This document shows, one piece after another, positions 23,698-31,660 of a stretch of DNA of 54,215 bases (position 1 is the stretch's first letter; every line of letters starts with the position of its first letter). Source of the stretch: Mycobacterium colombiense. GTDB taxonomy: Bacteria; Actinomycetota; Actinomycetes; Mycobacteriales; Mycobacteriaceae. Position numbers and translations under genes: made by a program. The DNA is taken from contig NZ_QMEV01000035.1 in the NCBI RefSeq assembly GCF_003284935.1, positions 1 to 54,215 on the forward strand, read 5' to 3'. The notes below the pieces were generated by a model that saw only the letters and a program-made list of their open reading frames with translations, ran no database searches and had not been told where the DNA came from.

Positions 23698-23857
23698 CGG
23701 CGCAACTCCCAGCAAATCCCTGCGGTCGACATAGTCTCGATCGGTGCGCGCCGCGCAGCTGAGCTGCATGTGGGGCAGGGCCGCCGCGCAACCAGCAGCC
23801 ACAGCCACAACGGGCCTGCTGGCGAGCCTTTCCATTCCCATCGTTCCTCCGAACGCC

Positions 23858-24148
23858 CTATGCCTTTGCCCCGGCACCGAGGCTGGGTACAGAAAAATTC
23901 CAACAGGTCAAAAGCGGAAAGTCACGAAAGTGAGCAAAGGAAAAAACGACAACTCGCCAATAACGATTCGATAACAATCGCTGGGGGCGGAGCCGGGTCG
24001 GCGAATGGGGCCAGCCGGTGAGCAGCAGGCACAGGGCGGTGGCGCCGAGGGGTGCCCAGCGGACTGTGGCAGTGGGCCGTGATGCACGGGTGCTGCGCTT
24101 TGGCGCGCTGTTTTCCGGCGTCCTGGGGGGTGGTTCTGAGGCGCTCAC
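23858..24148 (-). CDS. Possible small membrane protein
   Basis: A frame of 96 codons from GTG 24148, preceded by AAGGAG nine bases upstream. Residues about 30-50 form a hydrophobic helix (GATALCLLLTGW). The first 55 codons show GC-rich third positions, but the remainder runs into A/T-rich DNA (23880-23980) with poor codon bias, so the gene may be truncated or fused to noncoding DNA. Otherwise the 790-base region 23698-24493 holds no convincing gene. Confidence 0.3.
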   Translation of the reverse strand: MSASEPPPRTPENSAPKRSTRASRPTATVRWAPLGATALCLLLTGWPHSPTRLRPQRLLSNRYWRVVVFSFAHFRDFPLLTCWNFSVPSLGAGAKA

Positions 24149-24290
24149 GGGGCGCGGTCTCCTTGCCTGGGCCTGGTGGGTATGGGTGCAGACGCTACCA
24201 ACAAAAACACAGCGGTGCAATGGTTTGAAACATCGCGCTAGGTTTTCTGCTGGGGTCTAGTCCAAAGCATGCAGGGCAGCACGGCAGCGC

Positions 24291-24310
24291 CCGAGGGCTT
24301 CACCCCTCGG
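24291..24310 (-). terminator. Hairpin downstream of the regulator at 24494
   Basis: CCGAGGG (24291-24297) and CCCTCGG (24304-24310) form a seven-pair stem with a six-base loop, about 185 bases past the stop of the leftward regulator. The A/T run is weak. It may also serve rightward transcription. Confidence 0.35.
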
Positions 24311-24493
24311 CTTAAGCAGGTCCCGGCCCCTACCGCACCACTACTCGATATCGGTGACATAGCGACACAATGCGCGATCGGGCGGTCGTTCCGCGACGTC
24401 TTGCAGACCCGTTTGGTCGCGTACCAAGTCGTATTTCGTCCCGCCACATCGCGCGACTCGACGCGACTCGGCTACCCGTCTTGCGGCCTGCGT

Positions 24494-25279
24494 TCAGGCA
24501 GAGTCGACGATGTCTGAGAGCGCGAGCGGCCCGTCGAACTGGTTACGCCCGGCGAGGGTGTCATAGACAGCGCCGGGATCGTCCAAGGTGACCGCATCGA
24601 GGTCGACGCCCTCGACTGAGTGTGGATCGACCCGCACCCAGCGCCACGGATGGGCCACTACCGCAGCGTCATTGAGAAAACCGGTGTAGTAGCCGTCGAG
24701 AATCGTTTCACCGGGCAGCATCACAAGATGCAGCGAGCCAAAGAAGTAGCGGTCGTTGTGATTACGGAAATGACCCATCAGGTGTCGACCGAACAGCCGT
24801 GCGGTGACATCGGTTTCGTGCCCGGCCGAATGACCTTCAAAGCGCGGCGCCGGCGGATAGTTGCGGGAAACGATCCCCGCTCCCCGCACGGTGACCGTCG
24901 ACAGATCGACGTGCCGGTAGCCGCCACTGATCAGGTAGCCCGTCGCCCACAACCCTCCCAACAGCGCAGGATCTAGGCCTGGCCCGATCCCGGCGAGCAC
25001 ATCGTCATCCACTGCAACTGATGGGCCGCGAGGCTGTTCATGGCCGAACAGCTCTTTGGCCGTCCAGCCCGAGAACATCTGCTCGAGCACCACACAGTGA
25101 TGCCCTTGGGGAAGGGTCCGCACCTGACCTCCGACCCAGCGGTAATACTGCGATTTCGTGGGCGGAACGGCATTGCGGGGCAGGTCTAATTCCCGGGCCA
25201 CGCGCTTATATTCAGCGATGAATTCGGAGTAAGCGTGCATGTGACGTTCGTCGAGAAGCGCCTTCAACAAATTCGCCAC
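24494..25279 (-). CDS. Transcriptional-regulator-like protein with N-terminal HTH
   Basis: A 261-residue protein from GTG 25279. The N-terminal domain (about residues 3-75, NLLKALLDERHMHAYSEFIAEYKRVARELDL, then the SQYYRWVGGQVRTLPQGHHC segment) is a pattern I know from actinomycete HTH proteins that lack a clear classical motif. The C-terminal part (about residues 105-245) has a GYRHVDLSTVTVRGAG core and HFRNHNDRYFFGSLHLV, likely a sensory or enzymatic domain. A TAGGCT -10 box lies six bases upstream of the GTG, so the mRNA is probably leaderless. Repeats of GCGACT in the upstream gap suggest autoregulation. Diverges from the methyltransferase. Confidence 0.6.
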   Translation of the reverse strand: MANLLKALLDERHMHAYSEFIAEYKRVARELDLPRNAVPPTKSQYYRWVGGQVRTLPQGHHCVVLEQMFSGWTAKELFGHEQPRGPSVAVDDDVLAGIGPGLDPALLGGLWATGYLISGGYRHVDLSTVTVRGAGIVSRNYPPAPRFEGHSAGHETDVTARLFGRHLMGHFRNHNDRYFFGSLHLVMLPGETILDGYYTGFLNDAAVVAHPWRWVRVDPHSVEGVDLDAVTLDDPGAVYDTLAGRNQFDGPLALSDIVDSA

Positions 25280-25301
25280 AAAGCCAGCCTAGAAGCCAAA
25301 A

Positions 25302-25340
25302 GCGACTCTATGCGACTTCACCACGCGACTCGATGCGACT
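25302..25340. promoter_or_regulatory. GCGACT direct repeats between divergent genes
   Basis: Two copies of GCGACTC-N-ATGCGACT (25302-25317 and 25325-25340), start to start 23 bp, each with two GCGACT half-sites ten bases apart (one helical turn). A third copy, GCGACTCGACGCGACT, occurs at 24453-24468 past the 3' end of the regulator gene. The first pair overlaps the regulator's promoter, and the methyltransferase start lies about 77 bases to the right. Candidate binding sites for the regulator. Confidence 0.5.
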
Positions 25341-25416
25341 CCGAAAGACGAGAAGAGGCCCGGAAGCGACATCGCTTGGCGCTAACTGGGTGCCCGCGGT
25401 GCTTACGATGAAGCCA

Positions 25417-26115
25417 ATGACCGCCACCTCGCTGTTCAAAGACCACGCCAGCGCCTACGCCGCCTGGTCGGTGAGGAATCCGGTCAACAACCAATACGAC
25501 CGGCCCACCATCCTTGAACTGGCCGGCGATTTGAGCGGAAAACGCGTTCTCGAACTGGGATGCGCCGCCGGCGGCCTGACCACCCATCTGGTCCAACGAG
25601 CCGCCGAGGTCCTCGCCGTTGACGCCGAGCCGCAAATGATCGAGCTCGCCCGTCAACGGCTCGGCACTGCGGCGCAGTTCAAACTCGTCGACCTCGACCA
25701 GCCCACCGACATCGCCCCACCCGCCAGCGTGGACGTCGTCGTGGCCTCGCTAGTCCTGCACTACATCCAAGACTGGGCTCCGCTGATGCGAGAGCTTCAC
25801 CGCTGCCTCAAGCCCGGCGGAACGCTGGTCTTCTCCATGCACCACCCCATCACCGGATGGCTGTTGTCAGATCGCGCGGATTACCACCGCACGCAGCTGG
25901 TCAGCGAGGTGTGGAACTGGGGTGGCCTCGAGGTGACAGCCCAGTCATACCGCCGGCCCCTATCGAGCATCTTCGGTGAACTCCGACGCGCAGGCTTCAG
26001 CATCGACACCGTCGAAGAACCACAGATCCAGCCCACCGCTGACATCGACGCCGAGCTGCTCCACGCACTAAACACCCAACCGTTCTTCCTCTACATACGC
26101 GCCCAACGCGACTAA
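25417..26115 (+). CDS. SAM-dependent class I methyltransferase
   Basis: A 232-residue protein from ATG 25417; ATG 25408 is also possible. A TACGAT sequence seven bases upstream of 25417 could be the -10 of a leaderless mRNA. The Rossmann motifs are clear: VLELGCAAGGLT (motif I), VLAVDAEPQMIELAR (motif II), VDVVVASLVLHYIQDW (motif IV region) and LKPGGTLVFSMHHP (motif post-IV). A C-terminal part of about 70 residues gives substrate specificity, which cannot be read. Belongs to the UbiE/type-11 small-molecule group by look. It diverges from the regulator gene and precedes the TrpF-like gene by 12 bases. Confidence 0.82.
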   Translation: MTATSLFKDHASAYAAWSVRNPVNNQYDRPTILELAGDLSGKRVLELGCAAGGLTTHLVQRAAEVLAVDAEPQMIELARQRLGTAAQFKLVDLDQPTDIAPPASVDVVVASLVLHYIQDWAPLMRELHRCLKPGGTLVFSMHHPITGWLLSDRADYHRTQLVSEVWNWGGLEVTAQSYRRPLSSIFGELRRAGFSIDTVEEPQIQPTADIDAELLHALNTQPFFLYIRAQRD

Positions 26116-26127
26116 CTACCCGCCGCC

Positions 26128-26790
26128 ATGAATCCTGCTGTGCGCGTGAAGATTTGCGGCATCGGCACGACTGACGACCTGGCGGCCGCGGTCACCGCCG
26201 GCGCCGACGCAATAGGACTGATCGTTGGCACCACACACCTCAGCGAAGATGAACTCGACATCGAACAAGCCCAACACCTCGCCGCGGCCACCCCGGTGTT
26301 CGTTTCCACGGTGCTGGTCACCCACCTCACCGAGGCCTCCCGCATCTGCGAAGTGGCAGACCTCCTCGGCGTCGACACCATCCAAGCCCACGGCGAGCTG
26401 ACCGCCACTGCCGCGCGCGAACTCTGGCGCCAACGCGCGCACCGCCGCATCATCCGCACCGTGCACATCACCGGCCCACAGAGCATCGACGAAGCCGACG
26501 AAGCAGCCACCGCCGCCCACGCGCTCCTGCTCGATAGCCGCACCGAAACCCGCTTGGGCGGCACCGGCCTCACGCACGACTGGACCACCAGCCGTCGCAT
26601 CGTCGAACGCCTCCACCCGCTGCCGGTCATCCTCGCCGGCGGCCTGGCCGCAGACAACGTCGGCCAAGCCATCCACACCGTCCACCCATTCGGCGTCGAC
26701 GCCAACAGCCGCCTCAAATCCGCGACCGGCCGCAAAGACCCCGCCGCCTGCACCGCCTTCGTCGCAGCCGCCGCCGCCCGCGTCAGGTAA
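26128..26790 (+). CDS. Phosphoribosylanthranilate isomerase (TrpF)-like enzyme
   Basis: A 220-residue TIM-barrel protein. VKICGIGTTDD opens the barrel with the catalytic Cys10. LLLDSRTETRLGGTGLTHDW follows, with Asp136 at the position of the catalytic acid. PVILAGGLAADNVGQAI forms the phosphate-binding strand, and GVDANS then GRKD close the fold. All TrpF signature elements are present, though the usual D-V-S-S-G-V-E is altered to D-A-N-S-R-L-K. Mycobacteria normally use PriA for this step of tryptophan synthesis and lack trpF, so an element-borne copy is odd and may have a different substrate. Its neighbour is a methyltransferase 12 bases upstream, suggesting one small-molecule pathway. Confidence 0.75.
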   Translation: MNPAVRVKICGIGTTDDLAAAVTAGADAIGLIVGTTHLSEDELDIEQAQHLAAATPVFVSTVLVTHLTEASRICEVADLLGVDTIQAHGELTATAARELWRQRAHRRIIRTVHITGPQSIDEADEAATAAHALLLDSRTETRLGGTGLTHDWTTSRRIVERLHPLPVILAGGLAADNVGQAIHTVHPFGVDANSRLKSATGRKDPAACTAFVAAAAARVR

Positions 26791-26839
26791 AAAGCCGCAA
26801 CGTCGCTCTACGGCGCTATCGTCGCCCCATGAGGCCAGC

Positions 26840-28720
26840 ATGAGCACCCAGGCCGACACCACAAGACCAGGCGCAATCGACCTCGCGCCCGGCGTCCAGC
26901 TGCCACCTGAAATCGTGACCGCCGGTGTCGCGGTACTAGCCAACCGCGGCGGCGGAAAATCCGCCGTCACACACCGACTCGTCGAACTCATGCACACCGC
27001 CGGCCTGCCAGTGGTCGTACTCGACGTCAAAGGCGACTGGTGGGGCATCCGCTCCAGCGCCGACGGCAAGGGCCCAGGCCTGCCCTTCGTCATCTTCGGC
27101 GGAGACCACCACGACGTCCCCCTGGAACCAACCGCCGGCCAGTTACTCGCAGACCTCATCGTCGACGACCGGATCCCCGCCGTGCTGGACCTATCACACA
27201 TGAGCAAGGCCCAAGCACGCACATTTGCCACCGCATTCGCCGAACGGCTCTACCACCGCAACCGCGACCCCCTCCACGTAGTGATCGAAGAAGCCGACGT
27301 CCTCATCCCCCAACGCGTATCAGCCGACACAGCACGACTTTTGGGCGCAATGGAAGACCTCGCCAAACGCGGCCGCCACCGCGGCCTGGGCCTCACAGTG
27401 GTCAGCCAGCGCGCACAAGAAACCGCGAAATCCGTATTAGAGCTGATGGAGACGGTGATCCTGCTCCGCATGACCGGACCCCGCTCGATCAAAGCCGTCC
27501 AAGACTGGATCAACGTCAACGCCGACCACGACGACACCACCGCCCGCCAAGTCATAGCATCCCTGCCATCACTGGCCGTCGGCGAAGGATGGGTGTGGAG
27601 CCCCGGGTTCCTCCGAATCCTCAAGCGCACAACCTTTCCGATGTTCACCACCTTCGATTCGCACGCCACACCCAAGCCAGGACAAACACGGGTGGTCCCG
27701 AAGAAACGCGCCGACATCGACCTCGACAAACTCGGCGCAGAGATCGCCGCAACACGAGAACGCGCCCACCACAACGACCCACACACCCTTCACGCCGAAA
27801 TACAGACCCTCCGCAGCCAACTCGCCGCCGCCAGCGCACGCGCAGACCAGGCGACCCGACAGGCGTCCTCCTCTGCCCAGCTCCTCGAGCAGCGCGAGAG
27901 CGAAATCGCCACACTGCGCGCACAACTGACCGACCTTCAGACACGACGTCACGAAGACCCCCACGTCGTCAAGGCACTGCGCTCAGCCGCCGAACTGATC
28001 AACTCGGCACTGCACACCCTCACCACCGCGCCGACAGCGCCTACCCCACCAGCGCACGAGACCACATCCCCCACACGGCCTGCCGACCCCAAGCACCCGA
28101 GCCAACCACGCCCCACCAACGCTGCCACCGCACAGCACAACGGCGACCCATGCTCCCCCACCACCCTCGGCCAACCGGCCGAACCAAACAGTGACGCGCC
28201 GTTGCGGTTTCGCTCCGGAGCGCACCGCATGATCACCGCGCTGGCCCGAATGGCCCCACTGCGACTCACCAAATCCCAGTGGGCCACGGTCGCGCGAATG
28301 AAGCACACCGGCGGCACCTGGTCGACCTACCTCGGACAACTGCGCCGCGCCGGACTCATCGACGAAAACGCCACCGGGTTCACCTTGACCGAGGCCGGCT
28401 GGCAATACGTCGGCCACCGGCCCAAACCCATGACCGCCCAAGAACTCCAGCAGCACTACCTCGGCATCCTGCGCGCCGGCGCGGCGCGAATGCTCCAAGC
28501 AGCCATCGACGCCTACCCGAACGGGTTGACCCGAGATCAGATCGCCCAGGCAGCCGATGTGAGCGTCAGTGGCGGCACCTTTTCGACCTACCTCGGCCAG
28601 CTGCGCCGCAACGGCCTCGTCGAACAACGCGGTGACCTCGTCGTCGCCACCGACGTCCTCATGCACGCAGCATCAGGCGCAAGCGACTCACTGCCACACA
28701 GGGATTCAGAACAGCGCTGA
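26840..28720 (+). CDS. HerA-like ATPase with coiled coil and tandem winged helices
   Basis: A 626-residue protein. The N-terminal domain (about residues 15-270) is a HerA/DUF87-type ATPase with Walker A ANRGGGKS (34-41), Walker B LHVVIEEAD (145-153) and VVSQRAQE sensor-like segment. Residues about 300-390 are a coiled coil (ATRERAHHN onwards, with repeated Leu/Ala heptads). About 60 residues of Pro/Thr linker follow. Two related winged helices end the protein, sharing GGTWSTYLGQLRRAGLI and GGTFSTYLGQLRRNGLV. HerA motors move DNA and often work with a nuclease; no NurA-like partner is adjacent. The start ATG 26840 lies 50 bases after the TrpF-like gene. DNA translocation in segregation, processing or defence is plausible. 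Confidence 0.72.
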   Translation: MSTQADTTRPGAIDLAPGVQLPPEIVTAGVAVLANRGGGKSAVTHRLVELMHTAGLPVVVLDVKGDWWGIRSSADGKGPGLPFVIFGGDHHDVPLEPTAGQLLADLIVDDRIPAVLDLSHMSKAQARTFATAFAERLYHRNRDPLHVVIEEADVLIPQRVSADTARLLGAMEDLAKRGRHRGLGLTVVSQRAQETAKSVLELMETVILLRMTGPRSIKAVQDWINVNADHDDTTARQVIASLPSLAVGEGWVWSPGFLRILKRTTFPMFTTFDSHATPKPGQTRVVPKKRADIDLDKLGAEIAATRERAHHNDPHTLHAEIQTLRSQLAAASARADQATRQASSSAQLLEQRESEIATLRAQLTDLQTRRHEDPHVVKALRSAAELINSALHTLTTAPTAPTPPAHETTSPTRPADPKHPSQPRPTNAATAQHNGDPCSPTTLGQPAEPNSDAPLRFRSGAHRMITALARMAPLRLTKSQWATVARMKHTGGTWSTYLGQLRRAGLIDENATGFTLTEAGWQYVGHRPKPMTAQELQQHYLGILRAGAARMLQAAIDAYPNGLTRDQIAQAADVSVSGGTFSTYLGQLRRNGLVEQRGDLVVATDVLMHAASGASDSLPHRDSEQR

Positions 28721-28745
28721 AAGTCAAGGTGTCAGCCTGTTGCTT

Positions 28746-29018
28746 TTAGCCTGTTCGGCGCAGCCGAAGAACGTCGCGCACCACGCAGCCGACGCGCTCG
28801 GCGGCCTCCGCGGCCGATAGCGTCGGATTGAGCAGAATCTGCAGCTCGTCGGCAGTGAACCTGGGTTCGGCATCCCAGGGTGCCTCATCCCACCCGGTTT
28901 CGCTGAAGCCGGAAAACAATTCGTCGCGCACAGCAATCCTCACGAAAGTTGATGCAGAAGGGGAGCTTTCGAGCGCCATTACAAGATAGCCATCGCCGAG
29001 CGCTCCGCGGGGCGTCAT
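28746..29018 (-). CDS. Hypothetical protein with C-terminal HTH-like segment
   Basis: About 90 residues from ATG 29018, preceded by GAGGCGGG. A later start at ATG 28979 (MALESSPSAS) is possible. The C-terminus PTLSAAEAAERVGCVVRDVLRLRR looks like a helix-turn-helix of the kind found at the end of small actinobacterial proteins. No family recognised. It is the last of three small leftward genes and converges on the HerA-like gene. Confidence 0.4.
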   Translation of the reverse strand: MTPRGALGDGYLVMALESSPSASTFVRIAVRDELFSGFSETGWDEAPWDAEPRFTADELQILLNPTLSAAEAAERVGCVVRDVLRLRRTG

Positions 29019-29068
29019 CGCCCGCCTCGGAAGAACCGCTCGCGTCGATCGTACCGGCGCCACCTCCG

Positions 29069-29299
29069 TCAGTCATTTCGAGATGTCGGCTCAACGAACC
29101 TCCACCCGATCACGAATTCGGCCCAGCCACGCGCATGTGGCCAGGGCCGGCCGAGCTCCACCCAGGCTCTATGTGGTTCGTCGAAGACCCAGCGAAACAC
29201 CAGGCCGGTGTCGCCCTCGCCCAGGAAGGCCAGCCGTCGGACTTCGTGGCAGCCAGAACGCACGCGAACTCGAACACCGCGCGGCTGAAATCGCTCCAC
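29069..29299 (-). CDS. Hypothetical protein
   Basis: A 76-residue protein from GTG 29299, with AAAGAGGTG upstream. Arg/Trp-rich, ending RGWAEFVIGWRFVEPTSRND. Its third codon positions are strongly GC, so this frame is preferred over the overlapping one that starts at 29352. No family recognised. It follows the gene at 29345-29536 in the same direction. Confidence 0.45.
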   Translation of the reverse strand: MERFQPRGVRVRVRSGCHEVRRLAFLGEGDTGLVFRWVFDEPHRAWVELGRPWPHARGWAEFVIGWRFVEPTSRND

Positions 29300-29344
29300 C
29301 GCCCACCTCTTTCCTGCTCACCCATCGTGGCGTGCATAGCAGTG

Positions 29345-29536
29345 TCAGTCACTCCCGAGCGTGGTAATCACGCCCCCTTCTTGGGAGGCATAGTGCTCGG
29401 CGAGAGCGTGCTCGGCATCAGTGAACGCGCGGATCGCCTCGGGCCGGCCAGGAACTCGAACCAACATCGTCAGATCTTGGATTCGCGCGGGAGGCAGTTT
29501 CGGCGCCTGCCGACTACTGTGCAAAGGCTCAGACAC
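29345..29536 (-). CDS. Hypothetical protein
   Basis: A 63-residue protein, MSEPLHSSRQAP then LPPARIQDLTMLVRVPGRPE and FTDAEHALAEHY. The central part resembles a small alpha/beta domain. A shorter start at the internal ATG is possible. No family recognised. First of three small leftward genes; it diverges from the secreted nuclease at 29660 across 120 bases. Confidence 0.45.
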   Translation of the reverse strand: MSEPLHSSRQAPKLPPARIQDLTMLVRVPGRPEAIRAFTDAEHALAEHYASQEGGVITTLGSD

Positions 29537-29659
29537 CAGCCCATTATCGACGACCGAACCGACATCACCGACGCAACAGCTCGACGCCCCTGGGGCAACC
29601 GCGCTGTGCGGACGGACGAATTGCTCGCCCTGTCATGAGACGGCGTTACGGTCGGCAGC

Positions 29660-30346
29660 ATGCACGCCACCGCCACTACAACCCGAAGGCACCGCGCCAG
29701 CCGGTGGGCCGTGGTTGCGGCCGCGGTGATCACTGTCGGCTGCGCCCACCTCGGTGTCAGCCAAGCCGGCCCAGCGGCGCCGCCGGCCACCGGCTCTGTG
29801 GCCGGCCTACTCGCACAGGTACGAGTCGTCGACCAGATAAACCCCGTACCCGGGTATGACCGCGGATGCGGAAAAGGACACGGCTGCGTGTTCGGCCCCG
29901 CCTGGAACGATCCCCTCGATCACACCGGCTGCGATACCCGAAACCGCTTGCTGCACAATTCGTTACATGATATCGAATACAAGCCGGGAACGCGGGACTG
30001 CAAGGTCATCGCAGGCCGGCTAGAGCCCGACCCCTACACCGGGCAAGTCGTCGACCTCAAACACGTGGCAGTCGATCACATCGTGCCGCTGCGGGCTTCG
30101 TGGAATGCCGGTGCGGCCCAATGGGATTTGCAGCAGCGCCGGATCTTCGCCAATGACATGACCGAGCTCATCGCGGTGTCCAGCTCGGCCAACAGCAGCA
30201 AAGGCGACTCCACCTTGTCCGAATGGCTACCCGCGATCGGCAGATGCGCCTATGTCGTCCGCTATCTCACCGTCACCGTCAAGTACCAGCTGCCGATCAC
30301 CGTCAAAGACCGCGCGGCCGCGGCTGCGGCATGCCAGAGCGACTGA
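29660..30346 (+). CDS. Secreted HNH/DUF1524 family nuclease
   Basis: A 228-residue protein. Residues about 15-40 are a signal peptide with a hydrophobic core (WAVVAAAVITVGCAHLG); Cys28 makes a weak lipobox-like end. Mature part: CVFGPAWNDPLDHTGCDTRNRLL, then VDHIVPLRASWNAG (His140 of the HNH motif), RRIFANDMTELIAVSSSANSSKGD and DSTLSEWLP. This order is characteristic of the DUF1524/GmrSD-C-like HNH nucleases, many of which are exported. Several Cys pairs would form disulfides. A role in external DNA degradation or as a toxin is possible; no immunity gene is evident downstream. Confidence 0.78.
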   Translation: MHATATTTRRHRASRWAVVAAAVITVGCAHLGVSQAGPAAPPATGSVAGLLAQVRVVDQINPVPGYDRGCGKGHGCVFGPAWNDPLDHTGCDTRNRLLHNSLHDIEYKPGTRDCKVIAGRLEPDPYTGQVVDLKHVAVDHIVPLRASWNAGAAQWDLQQRRIFANDMTELIAVSSSANSSKGDSTLSEWLPAIGRCAYVVRYLTVTVKYQLPITVKDRAAAAAACQSD

Positions 30347-30504
30347 GCGCGCGATCGCTTCGCCGTCCGTGCCACACGACGTCGATAGGTGCCGACCGGC
30401 CGGCGCGGATGGTGGCGCAGAATAATTTGCATGCTGCTCGCCCACATCAATTGCCCAATTGTCAGCGCCGAGGAATGGCGCATCGACTCATTCCTCGAGC
30501 TCGC

Positions 30505-31557
30505 ATGAGCCGGCGGCGTGGCGCGCCCTGGGCGGCGACGAGCGTTCCGATCATCCGCCGGCAGTGGTGCAGCGCGCTCGAGGCCACGGCGGAGATCTCA
30601 TTCGACCAGTACAAGGTCCCACCACCGGCGAATGCTTCAGCGCACGACATCGCCACGGCGAAAAGAATTCAACGTCTGATCGCGAGATTCGCCGACACCG
30701 CCCCCATCATCAGGGCCGAAGCCCAGGCCCTGCGCACCGCGGAGCTCTACTGGGTCGCCCGCGACATGGTCGACGTCGTTTTGGATGCTGCCCAGTCCCT
30801 ACCGGAATGGACACCGGCAGCCGCGTTACCGGCGCCCACCGGCATGCTGTGCTGGGCGAAATCGGCGGGCACCGTCCCGTCGGGAACGCTCAAACCCGAC
30901 GCCGTCGAGGCCGGGCTGAACAACCCTGCCTACATCGCCCAAGGCCTCACCCCAGACGTCGCCACCATCATCGACATCTCCTGGGACGGCGTGTGGTGGT
31001 GGAGCAGACCAGATGGCCTGCTGCAAATGGTGCCGTTCTCACGCGAAGACCAAAACCCTGAGGTGTTACGGCTCGCCGACACCACCTCCCCGGTCTGGGC
31101 AGCGCAAACCATCATGGCCAAACCCGAAGTGCCGCGCACCGAGGAAGCCCACAACACCGAAAGCGCGCACCCCTTCGTCAGCGTCGTAGGAGCGGCCTGG
31201 TTACTCATGGCCCAAGCCAACGTCGCCGAAACCCGCACCATCGGACCTCCTCCACCGCCGCAGTCCCAACCATCGGACACCGATGATCACCAGCCCGCAC
31301 AGCTTCCGCCGCGAGAACCCTCAACCGTGACGATCGTCGACCTGCGAGCCCGAGCCGCCACCTCTGAACCCGGCGGGGAGCCCAGCCACACCTACAACCA
31401 CCGCTTCCCCGTCACCGGCCACTGGCGCCAACAGGCCTGGGGCCCCAACCACAGCTGGCGCAAGCCCAAATACATCGGCGACTACATCAAGGGACCCAAG
31501 GGCGCCCCGCTCATCGCCCCGAAAGCCCGAGTGCACGTGCTCCGCAAAAGCCGCTGA
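30505..31557 (+). CDS. Hypothetical protein with plasmid/phage-type C-terminus
   Basis: About 350 residues if started at ATG 30505 (MSRRRGAPWAAT); ATG 30475 is another option. The N-terminal 200 residues are helical with a Trp-rich core (IIDISWDGVWWWSRPDG). The middle is Pro-rich. The C-terminus FPVTGHWRQQAWGPNHSWRK, followed by IGDYIKGPKGAPL and VHVLRKS, is a tail I have seen in proteins of actinobacterial plasmids and phages. Function unknown. No obvious promoter; it follows the nuclease gene closely, so may be co-transcribed. Confidence 0.6.
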   Translation: MSRRRGAPWAATSVPIIRRQWCSALEATAEISFDQYKVPPPANASAHDIATAKRIQRLIARFADTAPIIRAEAQALRTAELYWVARDMVDVVLDAAQSLPEWTPAAALPAPTGMLCWAKSAGTVPSGTLKPDAVEAGLNNPAYIAQGLTPDVATIIDISWDGVWWWSRPDGLLQMVPFSREDQNPEVLRLADTTSPVWAAQTIMAKPEVPRTEEAHNTESAHPFVSVVGAAWLLMAQANVAETRTIGPPPPPQSQPSDTDDHQPAQLPPREPSTVTIVDLRARAATSEPGGEPSHTYNHRFPVTGHWRQQAWGPNHSWRKPKYIGDYIKGPKGAPLIAPKARVHVLRKSR

Positions 31558-31660
31558 CCAGTGCCCAATCATCAAGAGCCGCATGGTCTCAAGCTCTCCC
31601 AGGCCGCGACCCGTAGGTTTGTTGCCGAAGGTCTCGCAGTGAATTGGAGGCGACTGATCG

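Noticed and set aside
26116..27231. Minus-strand ORF of 371 codons opposite trpF and the HerA-like gene
   Set aside because: Spans two genes with clear families on the other strand and has no recognisable motif.
27040..28194. Plus-strand ORF of 384 codons in another frame of the HerA-like gene
   Set aside because: Arg/Pro/His-rich low-complexity product typical of shifted GC-rich frames; the HerA frame has Walker motifs.
29110..29352. Overlapping ORF of 80 codons (MTDTAMHATM...)
   Set aside because: The frame starting at 29299 in the same region has better third-position GC bias and a ribosome binding site; the two cannot both be main genes.
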